Of a stretch of DNA of 64,000 nucleotides, positions 1 to 8,908 are shown piece after piece. The translations under genes were made by a program, and so were the position numbers. Source of the stretch: Pseudorhodoferax soli (GTDB taxonomy: Bacteria; Pseudomonadota; Gammaproteobacteria; Burkholderiales; Burkholderiaceae_C); the NCBI RefSeq assembly GCF_003337555.1, contig NZ_QPJK01000005.1:496001-560000 (forward strand). Direction: 5' to 3'. Each line of letters opens with the position of its first letter. Positions within the stretch are counted from its first letter, which is position 1. The notes under the pieces are model-generated. The model was not told the DNA's origin and did not search any database. It saw only the letters and a list, made by a program, of their open reading frames with translations.

Positions 1-314
1 CCTTCTTTCGGCCGGTGTTCGAATAACACGACGGGGCCTCACCCCGAACGGGTCGCCCATTCTTCGTGGGCCCAGCGGCTGGAAAGAGGCGCACGCGGCA
101 TTGGGCCGCATCTGACGTTCCGATCCTGGTGGACGCATTCATGGCGGGCTGGGGGTTCTCGGGGCCCCGATACAGAGCAGGTGGAAGGCACTGGAGCGGG
201 AGCTCCCCTCCGCCTGGTTGCAGATAGAGCCCCAAACTCCGCGCTGCCAAGGTGCGCCGCGCGCCAAATGGCACCACGCACTGAAGTCCCGAGGCTGGTG
301 CACACGACCAGCGG
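1..314. other. Intergenic stretch with no recognisable gene
   Basis: This stretch precedes the stop codon of the minus-strand GGDEF-EAL gene. Open frames on both strands here have no recognisable domain and no credible ribosome binding site. A small inverted repeat (GTGTT-CGAAT-AACAC, about 16-30) is the only structure seen. It resembles a tRNA T-arm superficially, but no acceptor or anticodon stem accompanies it. Confidence 0.5.
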
Positions 315-2885
315 TCAACGGCCAGCCATTCGCCCCAGCCACCCCCCGAGCGCATCTCCCGCCATCGGCCGCGCCACCAGATACCCCTGCGCCACCGCAT
401 ACCCCTGCGCCCGCAGCAGCGAGTCCTGCGCCGCGGTCTCCACCCCTTCGGCCACCACCGTCAGCTTGAGGCTGCGCCCGATTTCCAGGATCGCGTTGCT
501 CAGCGCACGCGCTGCACCGTCGCTCTCCAGGTCGGCGACGAAGCTCCTGTCCAGCTTGATCTCGTCCACGGGCAGGCGGCGCAGGTAGCTGAGGCTGGAG
601 TAGCCGGTGCCGAAATCGTCCATGGACATGCGCACGCCCAGCGCGCGCACCTCGGCGATGGTCTGCAGGGTGCTGGGGTTGGCGTCCAGCAGCACGCTTT
701 CGGTCAGCTCCAGCGTGAGGTCTTGCGGCGCCAGGGCGTGCTGCGCCAGCGTCTGCGCGATGGTGCGCGCCAGCTCGCGGTCGTGGAAGCTGGTGGGCGA
801 GAGGTTGACCGAGACCGAGGGCACGGTGAGCCCGTCGCTGCGCCACTGCGCCAGCTGGCGGCAGGCTTCGCGCAGGGCCCAGCGGCCCAGGTCGGCGATG
901 AGGCCGCAGTCTTCGGCCAGCGGGATGAAGCGCGCCGGCTCGATCTCGCCCAGCCTGGGGTCGGTCCAGCGCGCCAGGGCCTCCACGCCATGCAACCGGC
1001 CGCTGGCCATGTCGATCTGCGGCTGGTAGTGCAGCTGCATCTGGGCGGTGCCCATGGCCTGGCGCAGCGCCGTCTCCAGCACCAGCCGCTGTTGCACCAC
1101 ATCGTTCATGCCGGCGCTGAAGAAGCAGAAGCGGCCGCGGCCGCCGGTCTTGGCCTGGTACATGGCCATGTCGGCCCGTTGCAGCAGGGCGTCCATGCTG
1201 CGGCCGTCTTCCGGGAACATGGCCACGCCCACGCTGGCGGTGACCGACAGCGTGGAGCTGCCCACGGCCAGCGGCGTCGCCACCAGCGCCTGCAGCCGCG
1301 CGACGATCTCGGCCGCGTGCCCGGCGTCGCATTGCGGCAGCACGACGACGAACTCGTCGCCCGACAGCCGGCCGGCGATGTCCGAGGCGCGCAGCTCCAG
1401 CTGCAGCTGGGCCGCGGCATGGCGCAGCACGGCGTCGCCGGCCGGGTGCCCCAGCGAGTCGTTCACCTGCTTGAAGCGGTCCAGGTCGACGAAGAGCACG
1501 GCCAGCGTCTCGCGGCTGCGCGCGGCCGCGGCGATGGCCTGGTCGGCCCGGGCGTGCAGCAGGCTGCGGTTGGGCAGGCCGGTCAGGCTGTCGTAGAAGG
1601 CCAGCTGGCGGATGTGCTGGCGCGTGCGTTCGCGCTGCAGCGCCAGCGCGCACAAATGGGTGCAGCTGTCCACCAGACGCTGGTGGAATGCCGCGCTGGC
1701 CGTGTTGCGCGGCTGGCTGAAGTAGAAGGCGAAGGTGCCCAGCACGCCGCCCTGGCTGTTGCGGATGGGGGTGGACCAGCAGCCCGTGTAGCCCAGCGGC
1801 AGGATGAGTTCGCGGTAGGGCGCCCACAGCGGGTCGGTGGCGATGTCGTCGACCATCACCGGGGCATTGCGCCAGGCGGCCGTGCCGCAGGAGCCGCCGA
1901 TGGGGCCGATGGGCAGGCCGTCGAGCTGCCGCGAGTAGCTGGCCGGCAGGTTGGGCGCGGCCAGGGGGTGCAGCCGGCCTTGCTCGTCCACCTCCAGGAT
2001 GCTGGCGCAGACCTCGGGCGCCAGGTGCTCCACCTGGCGGCAGATCAGCTCCAGTACCTCGGTCAGGGGCCGCTCGCGGGCCATGGCCTCCAGCACGCGG
2101 TGCTGCAGCGCGGCGTGCACCTTGGCCTGCGTGATGTCGGTGTAGACGGAGACGGTGTAGCGGCGGCCGTCGAGCTCGTCGAAGATCGGATGGCTGATGA
2201 CCTTGACCCAACGGCTCTGCCCGTTCTTGCCCAGGGCGATGCGTTCGCGTTCGACCGGCCGCCCGGTGCGCAGCGTGGCGCGGAAGGCCTCGATCGCCAC
2301 GGGGGCCTGGTTGGACAGCAGCAAGGCCACCGCATCCTGGCCCGCCACCTCGTCGGCACGCCAGCCCAGCAAGCGCGTGAAGCCGGCGTTGACATAGAGG
2401 ATGCGGGCCTGTGCGTCGGTGACGACGATGGCGGCATCGCTCGTGTCCGATGCCAGCGAAAGCCGCCGCAGGTGGGCCGCGTCGGCGCGCTCGCGCAGCA
2501 GGCGGTCGGTCACATCGGCGGCCACCTCCAGCACCTCGGTGACCTGGCCGCTGCTGTCCACCACGGGGGCGTAGGTGGACTGCAGCCAGCAGCTGCTGCC
2601 GTCCATGCGCTCGCGTTCGACGGGGCCGGCCTGGGCCTGGCCGCGCCGCAGCGCCTGCCACAGCCCGGCGTAGTCGGTGCTGGCGGCGGTGGCGGGCGTG
2701 CACCAGCGGCTGTGGTGGCTGCCCACGGCCACGTCGGCCGTGCAGCCCAGCAGCGCCAGGTAGTGCTGGTTGGCGCGGCGCAGCGTGCCGTCGGGCGCGA
2801 ATTCGGCGATGGCCATCACATCGTCCAGGGCACGCAGCTGTGCCAGCTGCTGCGCAGCCGGGTTCTGGCCTGCCCCGTGGTTCAT
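315..2885 (-). CDS. PAS-PAS-GAF-GGDEF-EAL cyclic-di-GMP signalling protein
   Basis: A protein of 856 residues predicted to make and/or degrade cyclic di-GMP in the cytoplasm. Two PAS domains (about 20-130 and 145-265) and a GAF domain (about 285-425) precede a GGDEF domain (about 440-600) and an EAL domain (about 610-850). The GGDEF signature is SGDEF (508-512), with an inhibitory-site motif RASD five residues upstream. The EAL domain keeps EALARW (from 635) and DDFGTGYSSL, so phosphodiesterase activity is likely. No membrane segment is evident. The start was set at the ATG preceded by GGGAGGT five bases upstream; a longer frame extends 46 codons further. FliK-like and flagellin genes follow on the same side, fitting a motility-to-sessile switch. 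Confidence 0.9.
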   Translation of the reverse strand: MNHGAGQNPAAQQLAQLRALDDVMAIAEFAPDGTLRRANQHYLALLGCTADVAVGSHHSRWCTPATAASTDYAGLWQALRRGQAQAGPVERERMDGSSCWLQSTYAPVVDSSGQVTEVLEVAADVTDRLLRERADAAHLRRLSLASDTSDAAIVVTDAQARILYVNAGFTRLLGWRADEVAGQDAVALLLSNQAPVAIEAFRATLRTGRPVERERIALGKNGQSRWVKVISHPIFDELDGRRYTVSVYTDITQAKVHAALQHRVLEAMARERPLTEVLELICRQVEHLAPEVCASILEVDEQGRLHPLAAPNLPASYSRQLDGLPIGPIGGSCGTAAWRNAPVMVDDIATDPLWAPYRELILPLGYTGCWSTPIRNSQGGVLGTFAFYFSQPRNTASAAFHQRLVDSCTHLCALALQRERTRQHIRQLAFYDSLTGLPNRSLLHARADQAIAAAARSRETLAVLFVDLDRFKQVNDSLGHPAGDAVLRHAAAQLQLELRASDIAGRLSGDEFVVVLPQCDAGHAAEIVARLQALVATPLAVGSSTLSVTASVGVAMFPEDGRSMDALLQRADMAMYQAKTGGRGRFCFFSAGMNDVVQQRLVLETALRQAMGTAQMQLHYQPQIDMASGRLHGVEALARWTDPRLGEIEPARFIPLAEDCGLIADLGRWALREACRQLAQWRSDGLTVPSVSVNLSPTSFHDRELARTIAQTLAQHALAPQDLTLELTESVLLDANPSTLQTIAEVRALGVRMSMDDFGTGYSSLSYLRRLPVDEIKLDRSFVADLESDGAARALSNAILEIGRSLKLTVVAEGVETAAQDSLLRAQGYAVAQGYLVARPMAGDALGGWLGRMAGR

Positions 2886-3019
2886 CGCACCTCCCGCTGG
2901 TGCCGGCACCGCCGCCAGGCAATGCCAGGGGGTCGGCCGTGACGACAACTTTTGTGTCGTGATGTTATGCGATGGCACCCCCGTGCCGTGCTGCGCCGGG
3001 CCCGGCGCGGCCCGGGTGC

Positions 3020-3976
3020 TCATCGGGCGCCGCGGCCGACATGGCGGCGCAGCGCTTCCAGCGCCTCGGTGCCGGCGCGGAACAGGGCCAGCGGCAACTC
3101 ATGGCTGCCGATGGCGGGCAGCGCGGTGGCGGCGGCGGGCACCGCGAAACCGGGATCGTGGCGCACATGGCAGCGCATGAGGCGCAGGCCGGCGCGGCCC
3201 ATGCGGGCCGCAATGGCGCCGACTTGGGCGCGCAAGGGCGCGACGCTGGCGGCATCGGCCACGGTGAGGGTGAGGCCGACCTGCACGTCCAGCACATCGA
3301 GCATGAGGCCCACCTGGCCCAGCGGCGCCAGCGCGACCGACATGCACAGCCGGGTGCCCGCGCGGCGGCGTGCGCGGCGGTTGGGGCCGCCGGTCCAGCG
3401 CCGCTGTTCCAGCCACAGCGTGAGCGGCCAGCCGTGCCAGGGCAGCACGCGCAGCAGCAGCCCGGCTTCGGTGCCGGGCGGGGCGGGCGCTTCGGCGCCA
3501 GCGACGCTGGAATGCGCAGGCGCCAGCGTGGCGGCCTGCTGCAGCGCCGCCAGGGTGCGCTGGCGCCAGTGGGCCGCCAGCGCCATGGTGTCGTTGGAGG
3601 CGGCGGCCAGGCGCAGGATGGCCGCCTGGTCGGGCCGCAGCGCGGGCGGTTCGGCGTCCGGGCCCTCGTGCAGGCCGGTGGCCGCGTTGCCGTCGGGGGC
3701 CAGCACCCCGAGCACGCGCACTTCCATCGGCGGGCCGGCGCGCAGCACCTGCACCAGCACGGTCTGGCCTTCGCGCCACTGCGGCAGGCCGTCGCCAGCG
3801 CCGAGGCGGTAGACCTGGCCGTGCTCGCCGCGCGCCAGCTTCTCGCCCGCGGCACCGGCGCCCAGCACCAGGCGCAGCGTCAGGGCCGGGTCGGGCGGGG
3901 CGCGCTCCTGCGGGCCCTGCGCCGCGGCGCGCACCACGGCGGCGCGGCTGGTGGCGGAGATCGGCTCCAGGCTCAT
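3020..3976 (-). CDS. FliK-like flagellar hook-length control C-terminal domain protein
   Basis: A 318-residue, alanine- and arginine-rich protein. The C-terminal 120 residues have the pattern of the FliK C-terminal domain: a segment around PLGQVGLMLDVLDVQVGLTL followed by a helix-rich stretch where L-x-x-x-V-x-A-L-x-x-G-L-x-L repeats. FliK proteins measure hook length and switch flagellar export specificity. This copy is shorter than a standard FliK (usually 400 or more residues) and sits beside flagellin rather than in a hook operon, so it may be a FliK-like paralogue rather than the main regulator. No membrane segment or signal peptide is seen. Confidence 0.6.
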   Translation of the reverse strand: MSLEPISATSRAAVVRAAAQGPQERAPPDPALTLRLVLGAGAAGEKLARGEHGQVYRLGAGDGLPQWREGQTVLVQVLRAGPPMEVRVLGVLAPDGNAATGLHEGPDAEPPALRPDQAAILRLAAASNDTMALAAHWRQRTLAALQQAATLAPAHSSVAGAEAPAPPGTEAGLLLRVLPWHGWPLTLWLEQRRWTGGPNRRARRRAGTRLCMSVALAPLGQVGLMLDVLDVQVGLTLTVADAASVAPLRAQVGAIAARMGRAGLRLMRCHVRHDPGFAVPAAATALPAIGSHELPLALFRAGTEALEALRRHVGRGAR

Positions 3977-4012
3977 GGCGGCGGACGTGGTGGTGGCGTG
4001 GTGGCGGGCATG

Positions 4013-4040
4013 AAAAAGCCAACCGGATCGCGGTTGGCTT
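4013..4040 (-). terminator. Rho-independent terminator of flagellin gene
   Basis: A 10-bp stem (AAGCCAACCG paired with CGGTTGGCTT) with a 5-base loop GATCG, followed on the minus strand by a run of T residues. It lies about 20 bases past the flagellin stop codon and before the FliK-like gene, so flagellin is probably a single-gene transcript. Confidence 0.85.
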
Positions 4041-4059
4041 CACGGGAGGGCGTGGCCGC

Positions 4060-4950
4060 TTATTGCAGCAGCGACAGCGCCAGCTGCGACATGGAGTTCG
4101 ACTGCTTGAGCATCGAGGTGCCAGCCTGCATCAGCATCTGCTTGGTGGTCATGTTGGCGGACTCGGATGCGTAGTCGACGTCCATGATGCGGCCGCTGGC
4201 GGCCTGGGTGTTGAGGCTCATGTTGCCCAGGTTGTTGAACACGTGCTCCAGGCGGTTGGAGGCCGCACCTAGCGTAGAGCGGAACTTGCCGACGGCGGTA
4301 AGCGCAGCATCCAGGTCGGCAAGATTGCCGTTGGCAACGGTCGTGGTGGTGGTGCCCAGTTCCGCGCCGGCTGCCGCCGTCGTGAAATTGCTACTGACGG
4401 CGGCCAGCGCGGTGGTCAGCGCAGTAAGGTCTGCCTGCGTGTTGACTGCCATCGTTTCACCGCTACTGGCTCCGATCTGGAAGGTCAACGCAGTTGAGCT
4501 GAGGAGGCCGCCGGTGCCAGTGACTGAGCTGCCGTCGCTGAACAACTCGGTGCCACCGAACGAGGTGTTCCGGATGATGTTGGACAGCTCCAGGCCAAGT
4601 GCGTCGTACTCTGCTTGCAACGCCACGCGGTCTTCCTGAGTGGTCGACGCCGTCGCGCCTTCGGTCAACAGATCCTTCTGGCGCAGCAGGATGTTGGTGA
4701 CTTCCGCGAACGCGCCTTCGGCGGTCTGCATCATGGAGATGCCGTTCTGCGTGTTGCGCTGGGCCACGGCCATGCCGCGTGTCTGCGCGTTCAGGCGGGT
4801 GGCGATCTGCAGGCCTGCGGCGTCGTCCATGGCGGAGTTGACACGGTAGCCGGTGGACAGGCGCGTCAGCGAAGTGGACAGGGCCTTGTTGGTCGAGGTC
4901 AGCGCGTTCTGACCGGACAGAGAAGCCGTGTTCGTGTGCAGGCTCAGCAT
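4060..4950 (-). CDS. fliC: Flagellin
   Basis: Flagellin of 296 residues, the subunit of the flagellar filament. The N-terminal D0/D1 domain is clear (LSLHTNTASLSGQNAL, LSTGYRVNSAMDDAAGLQIA), as is the C-terminal coiled domain (VDYASESANMTTKQMLMQAG, ending QLALSLLQ). The central variable domain is short (about residues 150-230), so this is a compact flagellin. That central part also has less biased codon use, common for surface-exposed flagellin domains. The start is the ATG with AAGGAG upstream; an in-frame extension of 23 codons is rejected. The gene has its own terminator and a sigma-28-like promoter. Confidence 0.95.
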   Translation of the reverse strand: MLSLHTNTASLSGQNALTSTNKALSTSLTRLSTGYRVNSAMDDAAGLQIATRLNAQTRGMAVAQRNTQNGISMMQTAEGAFAEVTNILLRQKDLLTEGATASTTQEDRVALQAEYDALGLELSNIIRNTSFGGTELFSDGSSVTGTGGLLSSTALTFQIGASSGETMAVNTQADLTALTTALAAVSSNFTTAAAGAELGTTTTTVANGNLADLDAALTAVGKFRSTLGAASNRLEHVFNNLGNMSLNTQAASGRIMDVDYASESANMTTKQMLMQAGTSMLKQSNSMSQLALSLLQ

Positions 4951-5042
4951 GTGGTTTACTCCTTGCGGTTGATGGGGTACAGGCCACTTGTTGCGCCCGT
5001 ACCTGGAGAAGGCGGCCAAGCCTGCGAAAAAACTAAATCAAG

Positions 5043-5069
5043 TTGTCGGCCTGCCGGGTGCAAGCGTGA
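5043..5069 (-). promoter_or_regulatory. Candidate sigma-28 (FliA) promoter of flagellin
   Basis: On the minus strand the sequence TCACGCTT, 11 bases, then GCCGACAA matches the flagellar sigma-28 consensus TAAAGTTT-N11-GCCGATAA at 5 of 8 and 7 of 8 positions with exact spacing. It lies about 93 bases before the flagellin ATG and within the gluQ-fliC gap. Transcription start was not measured. Confidence 0.6.
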
Positions 5070-5075
5070 AATCCG

Positions 5076-5924
5076 TCACACGAAGGGCCAGGCCGCGGCC
5101 CACTGCGCCAGCCGTTCGGCCGCCGTACCAGCGGCCTCGGGCAAGCCCAGCATGCGAGCGGCGGCCTGCAGCGCGGCCGCCGGATCGTCCAGCGCCAGCG
5201 CCTGGGCGCCGTTCTGCTTGGACAGCTTCTCGCCGTTGGCCCCCAGCACCAGCGGGGTGTGCAGGTAGCGCGGCGTGGGCAGGCCCAGGGCGCGCTGCAG
5301 CAGCAGCTGGCGCGGGGTGTTGTCGGCCAGGTCTTCGCCGCGCACCACGTCGGTGACGCCCTGGTCGGCGTCGTCCACCACCACGGCGAGCTGGTAGGCC
5401 CACAGCCCGTCGGCGCGGCGCAGCACGAAATCGCCCACGGCCTGCGCCACGTCCTGCTGCTGGGCGCCGAGCCGGCGGTCATGCCAGGTCACGGGGCCCG
5501 CCCGGTCGGTGCGCAGCCGCCAGGCGCGCGCCGGCCGGCCGTGCAGGCCCTGGCGGCAGGTGCCGGGGTAGATCAGTTCGCCGTGGCGCCGGGCCGGCTG
5601 CGCCTGTGCGATCTCGCTGCGCGAGCAGGCGCAGGGGTAGGCATGGCCACCGGCCACCAGCCGGTCGAGCGCGGCCTGGTACAGCGCGCCGCGGCGCGAT
5701 TGCCAGGTGGGTTCTTCGTCGGGGAGCAACTGGCAGGCGGCCAGTTGCGAGAGGATCAGTGCGTCAAGGCCGGGCGGGCAGCGCGGGGCGTCCACGTCCT
5801 CGATGCGCACCAGCCAGCGGCCACCGTGGGCGCGGGCGTCGAGCCAGCTGGCCAGCGCGGCGACCAGGGATCCGGCATGCAGCGGTCCGGTGGGCGAGGG
5901 CGCGAAGCGGCCGGTGTAGCTCAC
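5076..5924 (-). CDS. gluQ: Glutamyl-Q tRNA(Asp) synthetase
   Basis: A 282-residue truncated glutamyl-tRNA synthetase paralogue that glutamylates queuosine in the anticodon of tRNA(Asp). Class I signatures are present: [14 protein letters not shown] near the N terminus (HIGH-type) and [10 protein letters not shown] (KMSKS-type). The zinc-binding cysteines YPCACSRSE and YPGTC are conserved. The anticodon-binding domain of full GluRS is absent, as expected for GluQRS. The start is a GTG that overlaps the upstream FAD-oxidoreductase stop codon in a GTGA arrangement, indicating translational coupling. Confidence 0.92.
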   Translation of the reverse strand: MSYTGRFAPSPTGPLHAGSLVAALASWLDARAHGGRWLVRIEDVDAPRCPPGLDALILSQLAACQLLPDEEPTWQSRRGALYQAALDRLVAGGHAYPCACSRSEIAQAQPARRHGELIYPGTCRQGLHGRPARAWRLRTDRAGPVTWHDRRLGAQQQDVAQAVGDFVLRRADGLWAYQLAVVVDDADQGVTDVVRGEDLADNTPRQLLLQRALGLPTPRYLHTPLVLGANGEKLSKQNGAQALALDDPAAALQAAARMLGLPEAAGTAAERLAQWAAAWPFV

Positions 5925-7006
5925 GCCATCTGCAGCGCCAGCTCCAGGCCCGAGACGAAGGCATCCTCGACGCGGTGGCCCAGGCACCAGTCGCCGGCCA
6001 CGCCGATGCGCAGGGCGTCGTCCCAGACGTGGCTGGCGCCCAGCGGCACCAGGGTCTGGGCCTGGTGCCACAGGTGGGCCGTGGCGAAGGCCGGCTCGGC
6101 GCGGATGCCGGTGACTTCGGCGAATGCACGCATCAGCTTGGCCTGCACGCGCGCGGGTTCGTCCTGCAGATGCTCGGCCGACCAGGCGGTGGAGGCCTGC
6201 ACGGTCCAGCGTTCGATGGCGCCGCGGCCGGGCTTGGAGTTCTCGCGCGCCAGCCAGGCGATGCGGTGGTGGGTGCTGCGTGCCGCATTCCACTGGGGCC
6301 CCAGGTGTGGCAAGCCGGCCTGCTGCGCCTGCGGGAAGGCCAGCAGCAGCGTCCAGCACGGGCCGACGCTGACGGCGGCGATGCGCTGCTGCAGCGCGGG
6401 CGCCAGGCCGCTGGCACGCAGCAGCTGGAGGGCCTGTGCGCAGGGAACGGCCAGCACCACGTCGTCGAAGCCGCCGAACACGCGCTGCGCATCGGGCGTG
6501 CCGACCATGCCTTCGGTGGTCAGCTGCCATTGCGCGGCCTGCAGGCGGTCAGGCGCGATGCCGGTCACGCGCGTGCCGCACTCGATGGCTGCGAGCGGGG
6601 CGGCCCAGTGCGCCGGCAGCGCCTGCATGCCGGGCGCTGGCACCCAGTGCCGCTCGCCGGTGGGCAGGGCGGCGGCGGCCACGCGTCCGTAGGGGTCGAG
6701 CACATGGACCGTGTTGGCGCTCCAGGGCTTGCACAGGGGCTTGGCGGTCTGCTCCAGCGCCTGGGCGAAGCGGGCATCGCGCACCGTGAAGTACTGGGCG
6801 CCGTGGTCGAAGCCGCCGAAGGCGGTGTCGGCCGTGGCCATGCGGCCGCCGACGACGCCGTTGGCCTCGAACACCTGCACCGTGTGGCCGGCCTGGGCCA
6901 GCGTTCGCGCACAGGCGATGCCTGCGAGGCCGGCGCCGATGACGGCGATGCGCCGCGCAGGCGCGGCAGATGTGGTGGATCTTGTGGGCCGGGTGCGCGT
7001 GTTCAT
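5921..7006 (-). CDS. FAD-dependent oxidoreductase (renalase/amine-oxidase-like)
   Basis: A 361-residue flavoprotein. Near the N terminus is a dinucleotide-binding Rossmann motif ([16 protein letters not shown]), followed by the FAD-family [11 protein letters not shown] segment and a [14 protein letters not shown] motif typical of renalase-like NAD(P)/FAD proteins. No signal peptide is seen, so it is probably cytoplasmic. The substrate is unknown. It overlaps gluQ by four bases, so the two are probably cotranscribed, although no functional link is known. The ATG at the frame's beginning is the only reasonable start before the glycine-rich loop. Confidence 0.8.
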   Translation of the reverse strand: MNTRTRPTRSTTSAAPARRIAVIGAGLAGIACARTLAQAGHTVQVFEANGVVGGRMATADTAFGGFDHGAQYFTVRDARFAQALEQTAKPLCKPWSANTVHVLDPYGRVAAAALPTGERHWVPAPGMQALPAHWAAPLAAIECGTRVTGIAPDRLQAAQWQLTTEGMVGTPDAQRVFGGFDDVVLAVPCAQALQLLRASGLAPALQQRIAAVSVGPCWTLLLAFPQAQQAGLPHLGPQWNAARSTHHRIAWLARENSKPGRGAIERWTVQASTAWSAEHLQDEPARVQAKLMRAFAEVTGIRAEPAFATAHLWHQAQTLVPLGASHVWDDALRIGVAGDWCLGHRVEDAFVSGLELALQMA

Positions 7007-7058
7007 GGCCTGACTCTACACGGTGGGCGCTGGCCTTCCCCCCGCCGTCACACCCGCA

Positions 7059-8015
7059 TCAACCCGCATGCGGTGCATTGAGCAGGGCCGCGCGCGTGGC
7101 CGGGCTCTCCAGCTGCTGCAGCCACCACTGCACGGCGCGGCCCAGGCCCAGGCCACTGGATGCGGCATGCCAGGCATAGCCCACGTCGACGATGCGCTCG
7201 GGCTGCTGAACGCGGCGCGCGACCAGGCGGCCGGTGTCGATGTAGGGGCGGGCCAGGTTCTCCGGCAGGAAGCCGCAGCCCAGGCCGCGCAGCTGGGCCT
7301 CGAGCTTGGCGCGCATGGTGGGAACGGTCAGCACGTCCTGCCCGCCCAGGAGGCCGAGCGTGACGTTGGCGCGTTGGGCCGAATCGGCCACGGCCACGGC
7401 GCGGTGCTGCTGCACCAGGGCGTCGGCCAGTGGCTCGTCGGCCTGGGCCAGCGGGTGGTGCGGGGCCATGGCATAGACGAAGCGCATCTTGCCGAGCGGC
7501 CTGACCTGCAGGTCGCGGATCGCGCCGCCCTGCGTCACGACGCCGATGGCCAGGTCGGCCTGGCCGGTGACGAGGGCCTCCAGCGTGCCGGACAGCACCT
7601 CCTCGCGGATCTTCAGCCGCGTCGGCGGCGCGATGGCGTAGAAGGCCTCGCACAGGTCCAGGATGGTGGTGCGCGAGATCACGCTGTCCACGGCCAGCGT
7701 GAGCTGCGGCTCCCAGCCCGTGGCCACGCGGCGCACGCGGTTGGCCACGGCGTCGATCTCGTGCAGCAGACGCCGGCCCTCGCGCATGAGTTCGGCACCG
7801 GCCTCGGTCAGCCGGGCCTGGCGCGAACTGCGGTCGAACAGCAGCACGTCCAGTGCATCCTCGATCTGGCGCACGCGGTAGGTCAGCGCGCTGGGCACCA
7901 GGCCGAGCGCACGGGCGGCCGCCGCGAAACTGCCGGAGGCGGAGATGGCCTGCAGCATGGCCAGGGCATCGGGCGTCAGCACGTCGCGGGGGCTGGGGGG
8001 CTGGTTGCTGGGCAT
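7059..8015 (-). CDS. LysR-family transcriptional regulator of pirin/DoxX genes
   Basis: A 318-residue LysR-type regulator with an N-terminal winged HTH (about 18-77: GSFAAAARALGLVPSALTYR) and a C-terminal periplasmic-binding-like effector domain. It is divergent from a pirin gene with a 121-bp shared control region. A LysR gene beside pirin and DoxX recalls the E. coli YhaJ regulon, which responds to quinone-like compounds, so a similar inducer is possible; that is inference. The start was chosen at MPSNQPPSP, since the upstream extension covers the promoter region. Confidence 0.88.
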   Translation of the reverse strand: MPSNQPPSPRDVLTPDALAMLQAISASGSFAAAARALGLVPSALTYRVRQIEDALDVLLFDRSSRQARLTEAGAELMREGRRLLHEIDAVANRVRRVATGWEPQLTLAVDSVISRTTILDLCEAFYAIAPPTRLKIREEVLSGTLEALVTGQADLAIGVVTQGGAIRDLQVRPLGKMRFVYAMAPHHPLAQADEPLADALVQQHRAVAVADSAQRANVTLGLLGGQDVLTVPTMRAKLEAQLRGLGCGFLPENLARPYIDTGRLVARRVQQPERIVDVGYAWHAASSGLGLGRAVQWWLQQLESPATRAALLNAPHAG

Positions 8016-8021
8016 GGCTGA

Positions 8022-8069
8022 TTCAGTTGCTTTGAACGATGACGCGAATTCACGTGCATTGTCTTTGAA
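8022..8069. promoter_or_regulatory. Candidate LysR binding region between LysR and pirin genes
   Basis: An interrupted palindrome TTCA-N7-TGAA (8022-8036) contains the T-N11-A core typical of LysR sites. A second TTCA-N13-TGAA lies at 8049-8069. The half-site CTTTGAA occurs twice with a spacing of 33 bp (three helical turns), consistent with a tetramer contacting two sites. Confidence 0.4.
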
Positions 8070-8136
8070 TGGCCGAGACCTAAAGTTCTGTCCATGCGCC
8101 GCTTGTGGCGCACGTCGAACCACCAAGGAGTCCACC

Positions 8137-8838
8137 ATGCTGACACTGCGCAAATCCGCCGACCGGGGCCACGCCGACCACGGCTGGCTGAAGTCCCACC
8201 ACAGCTTCTCGTTCGCCGGCTACCACGACCCGGCGCACATGGGCTGGGGCAACCTGCGCGTGATCAACGAAGACCGCGTCGCCCCGGGCAAGGGCTTCGG
8301 CACGCACGGCCACCGCGACATGGAGATCATCAGCTACGTGCTGGAGGGCAACCTCGCGCACAAGGACACGATGGGCAACGTCAAGGGCATCCCGCCCGGC
8401 GATGTGCAGCGCATGAGCGCGGGCACCGGCGTGATGCACAGCGAGTTCAACCACGCGCCGGAGCAGACCACGCACTTCCTGCAGATCTGGATCGAGCCTT
8501 CCAAGAACGGCATTGCACCGGGCTACGAGCAAAAGCGCTTCGACGCCGAGGAAAAGCGCGGCCGGCTGCGGCTGGTGGCCTCGCCCGATGGTGCCGACGG
8601 TTCGGTCACGGTGCATGCCGACGCCGCGCTGTACGCCGGCCTGTTCGACGGCAGCGAGGCGGCCACGCTGGCGCTGGACCCGGCGCGCAAGGGCTATGTG
8701 CACCTGGTGCGCGGCGAGCTGACCGTCAACGGCCAGCGCCTGTCCGGCGGCGATGCAGCGCTGCTGGCCGGTGAGTCGGAGCTGCGTCTGGCCGACGGCA
8801 AGGATGCCGAGGTGCTGGTGTTCGACCTGGCGGCCTGA
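8137..8838 (+). CDS. Pirin family protein (YhaK-type)
   Basis: A 233-residue bicupin of the pirin family. The N-terminal cupin carries the metal-site pattern HGHRDMEIISYVLEG and then HSEFNH. Some pirins have quercetinase activity or act as redox sensors; the role here is not known. AAGGAG lies seven bases before the ATG. It is divergent from the LysR gene and followed by a strong terminator, then DoxX. The length and short C-terminal cupin match the YhaK subfamily better than the longer pirin encoded at 9369-10247. Confidence 0.88.
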   Translation: MLTLRKSADRGHADHGWLKSHHSFSFAGYHDPAHMGWGNLRVINEDRVAPGKGFGTHGHRDMEIISYVLEGNLAHKDTMGNVKGIPPGDVQRMSAGTGVMHSEFNHAPEQTTHFLQIWIEPSKNGIAPGYEQKRFDAEEKRGRLRLVASPDGADGSVTVHADAALYAGLFDGSEAATLALDPARKGYVHLVRGELTVNGQRLSGGDAALLAGESELRLADGKDAEVLVFDLAA

Positions 8839-8846
8839 TACTGCGG

Positions 8847-8881
8847 GGCCCGCGCGCCATGGGGGTGCGCGGGCCGTTTTT
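8847..8881 (+). terminator. Rho-independent terminator after first pirin gene
   Basis: A 9-bp GC stem (GGCCCGCGC with GCGCGGGCC) is followed by GTTTTT. It sits between pirin and doxX, so doxX is either expressed from readthrough or from its own promoter. Confidence 0.8.
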
Positions 8882-8908
8882 CTCAGGCTTTCCGACAAGG
8901 AGTACGAC

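Noticed and set aside
16-30. T-arm-like inverted repeat near the left edge
   Set aside because: No full tRNA cloverleaf can be built around it.
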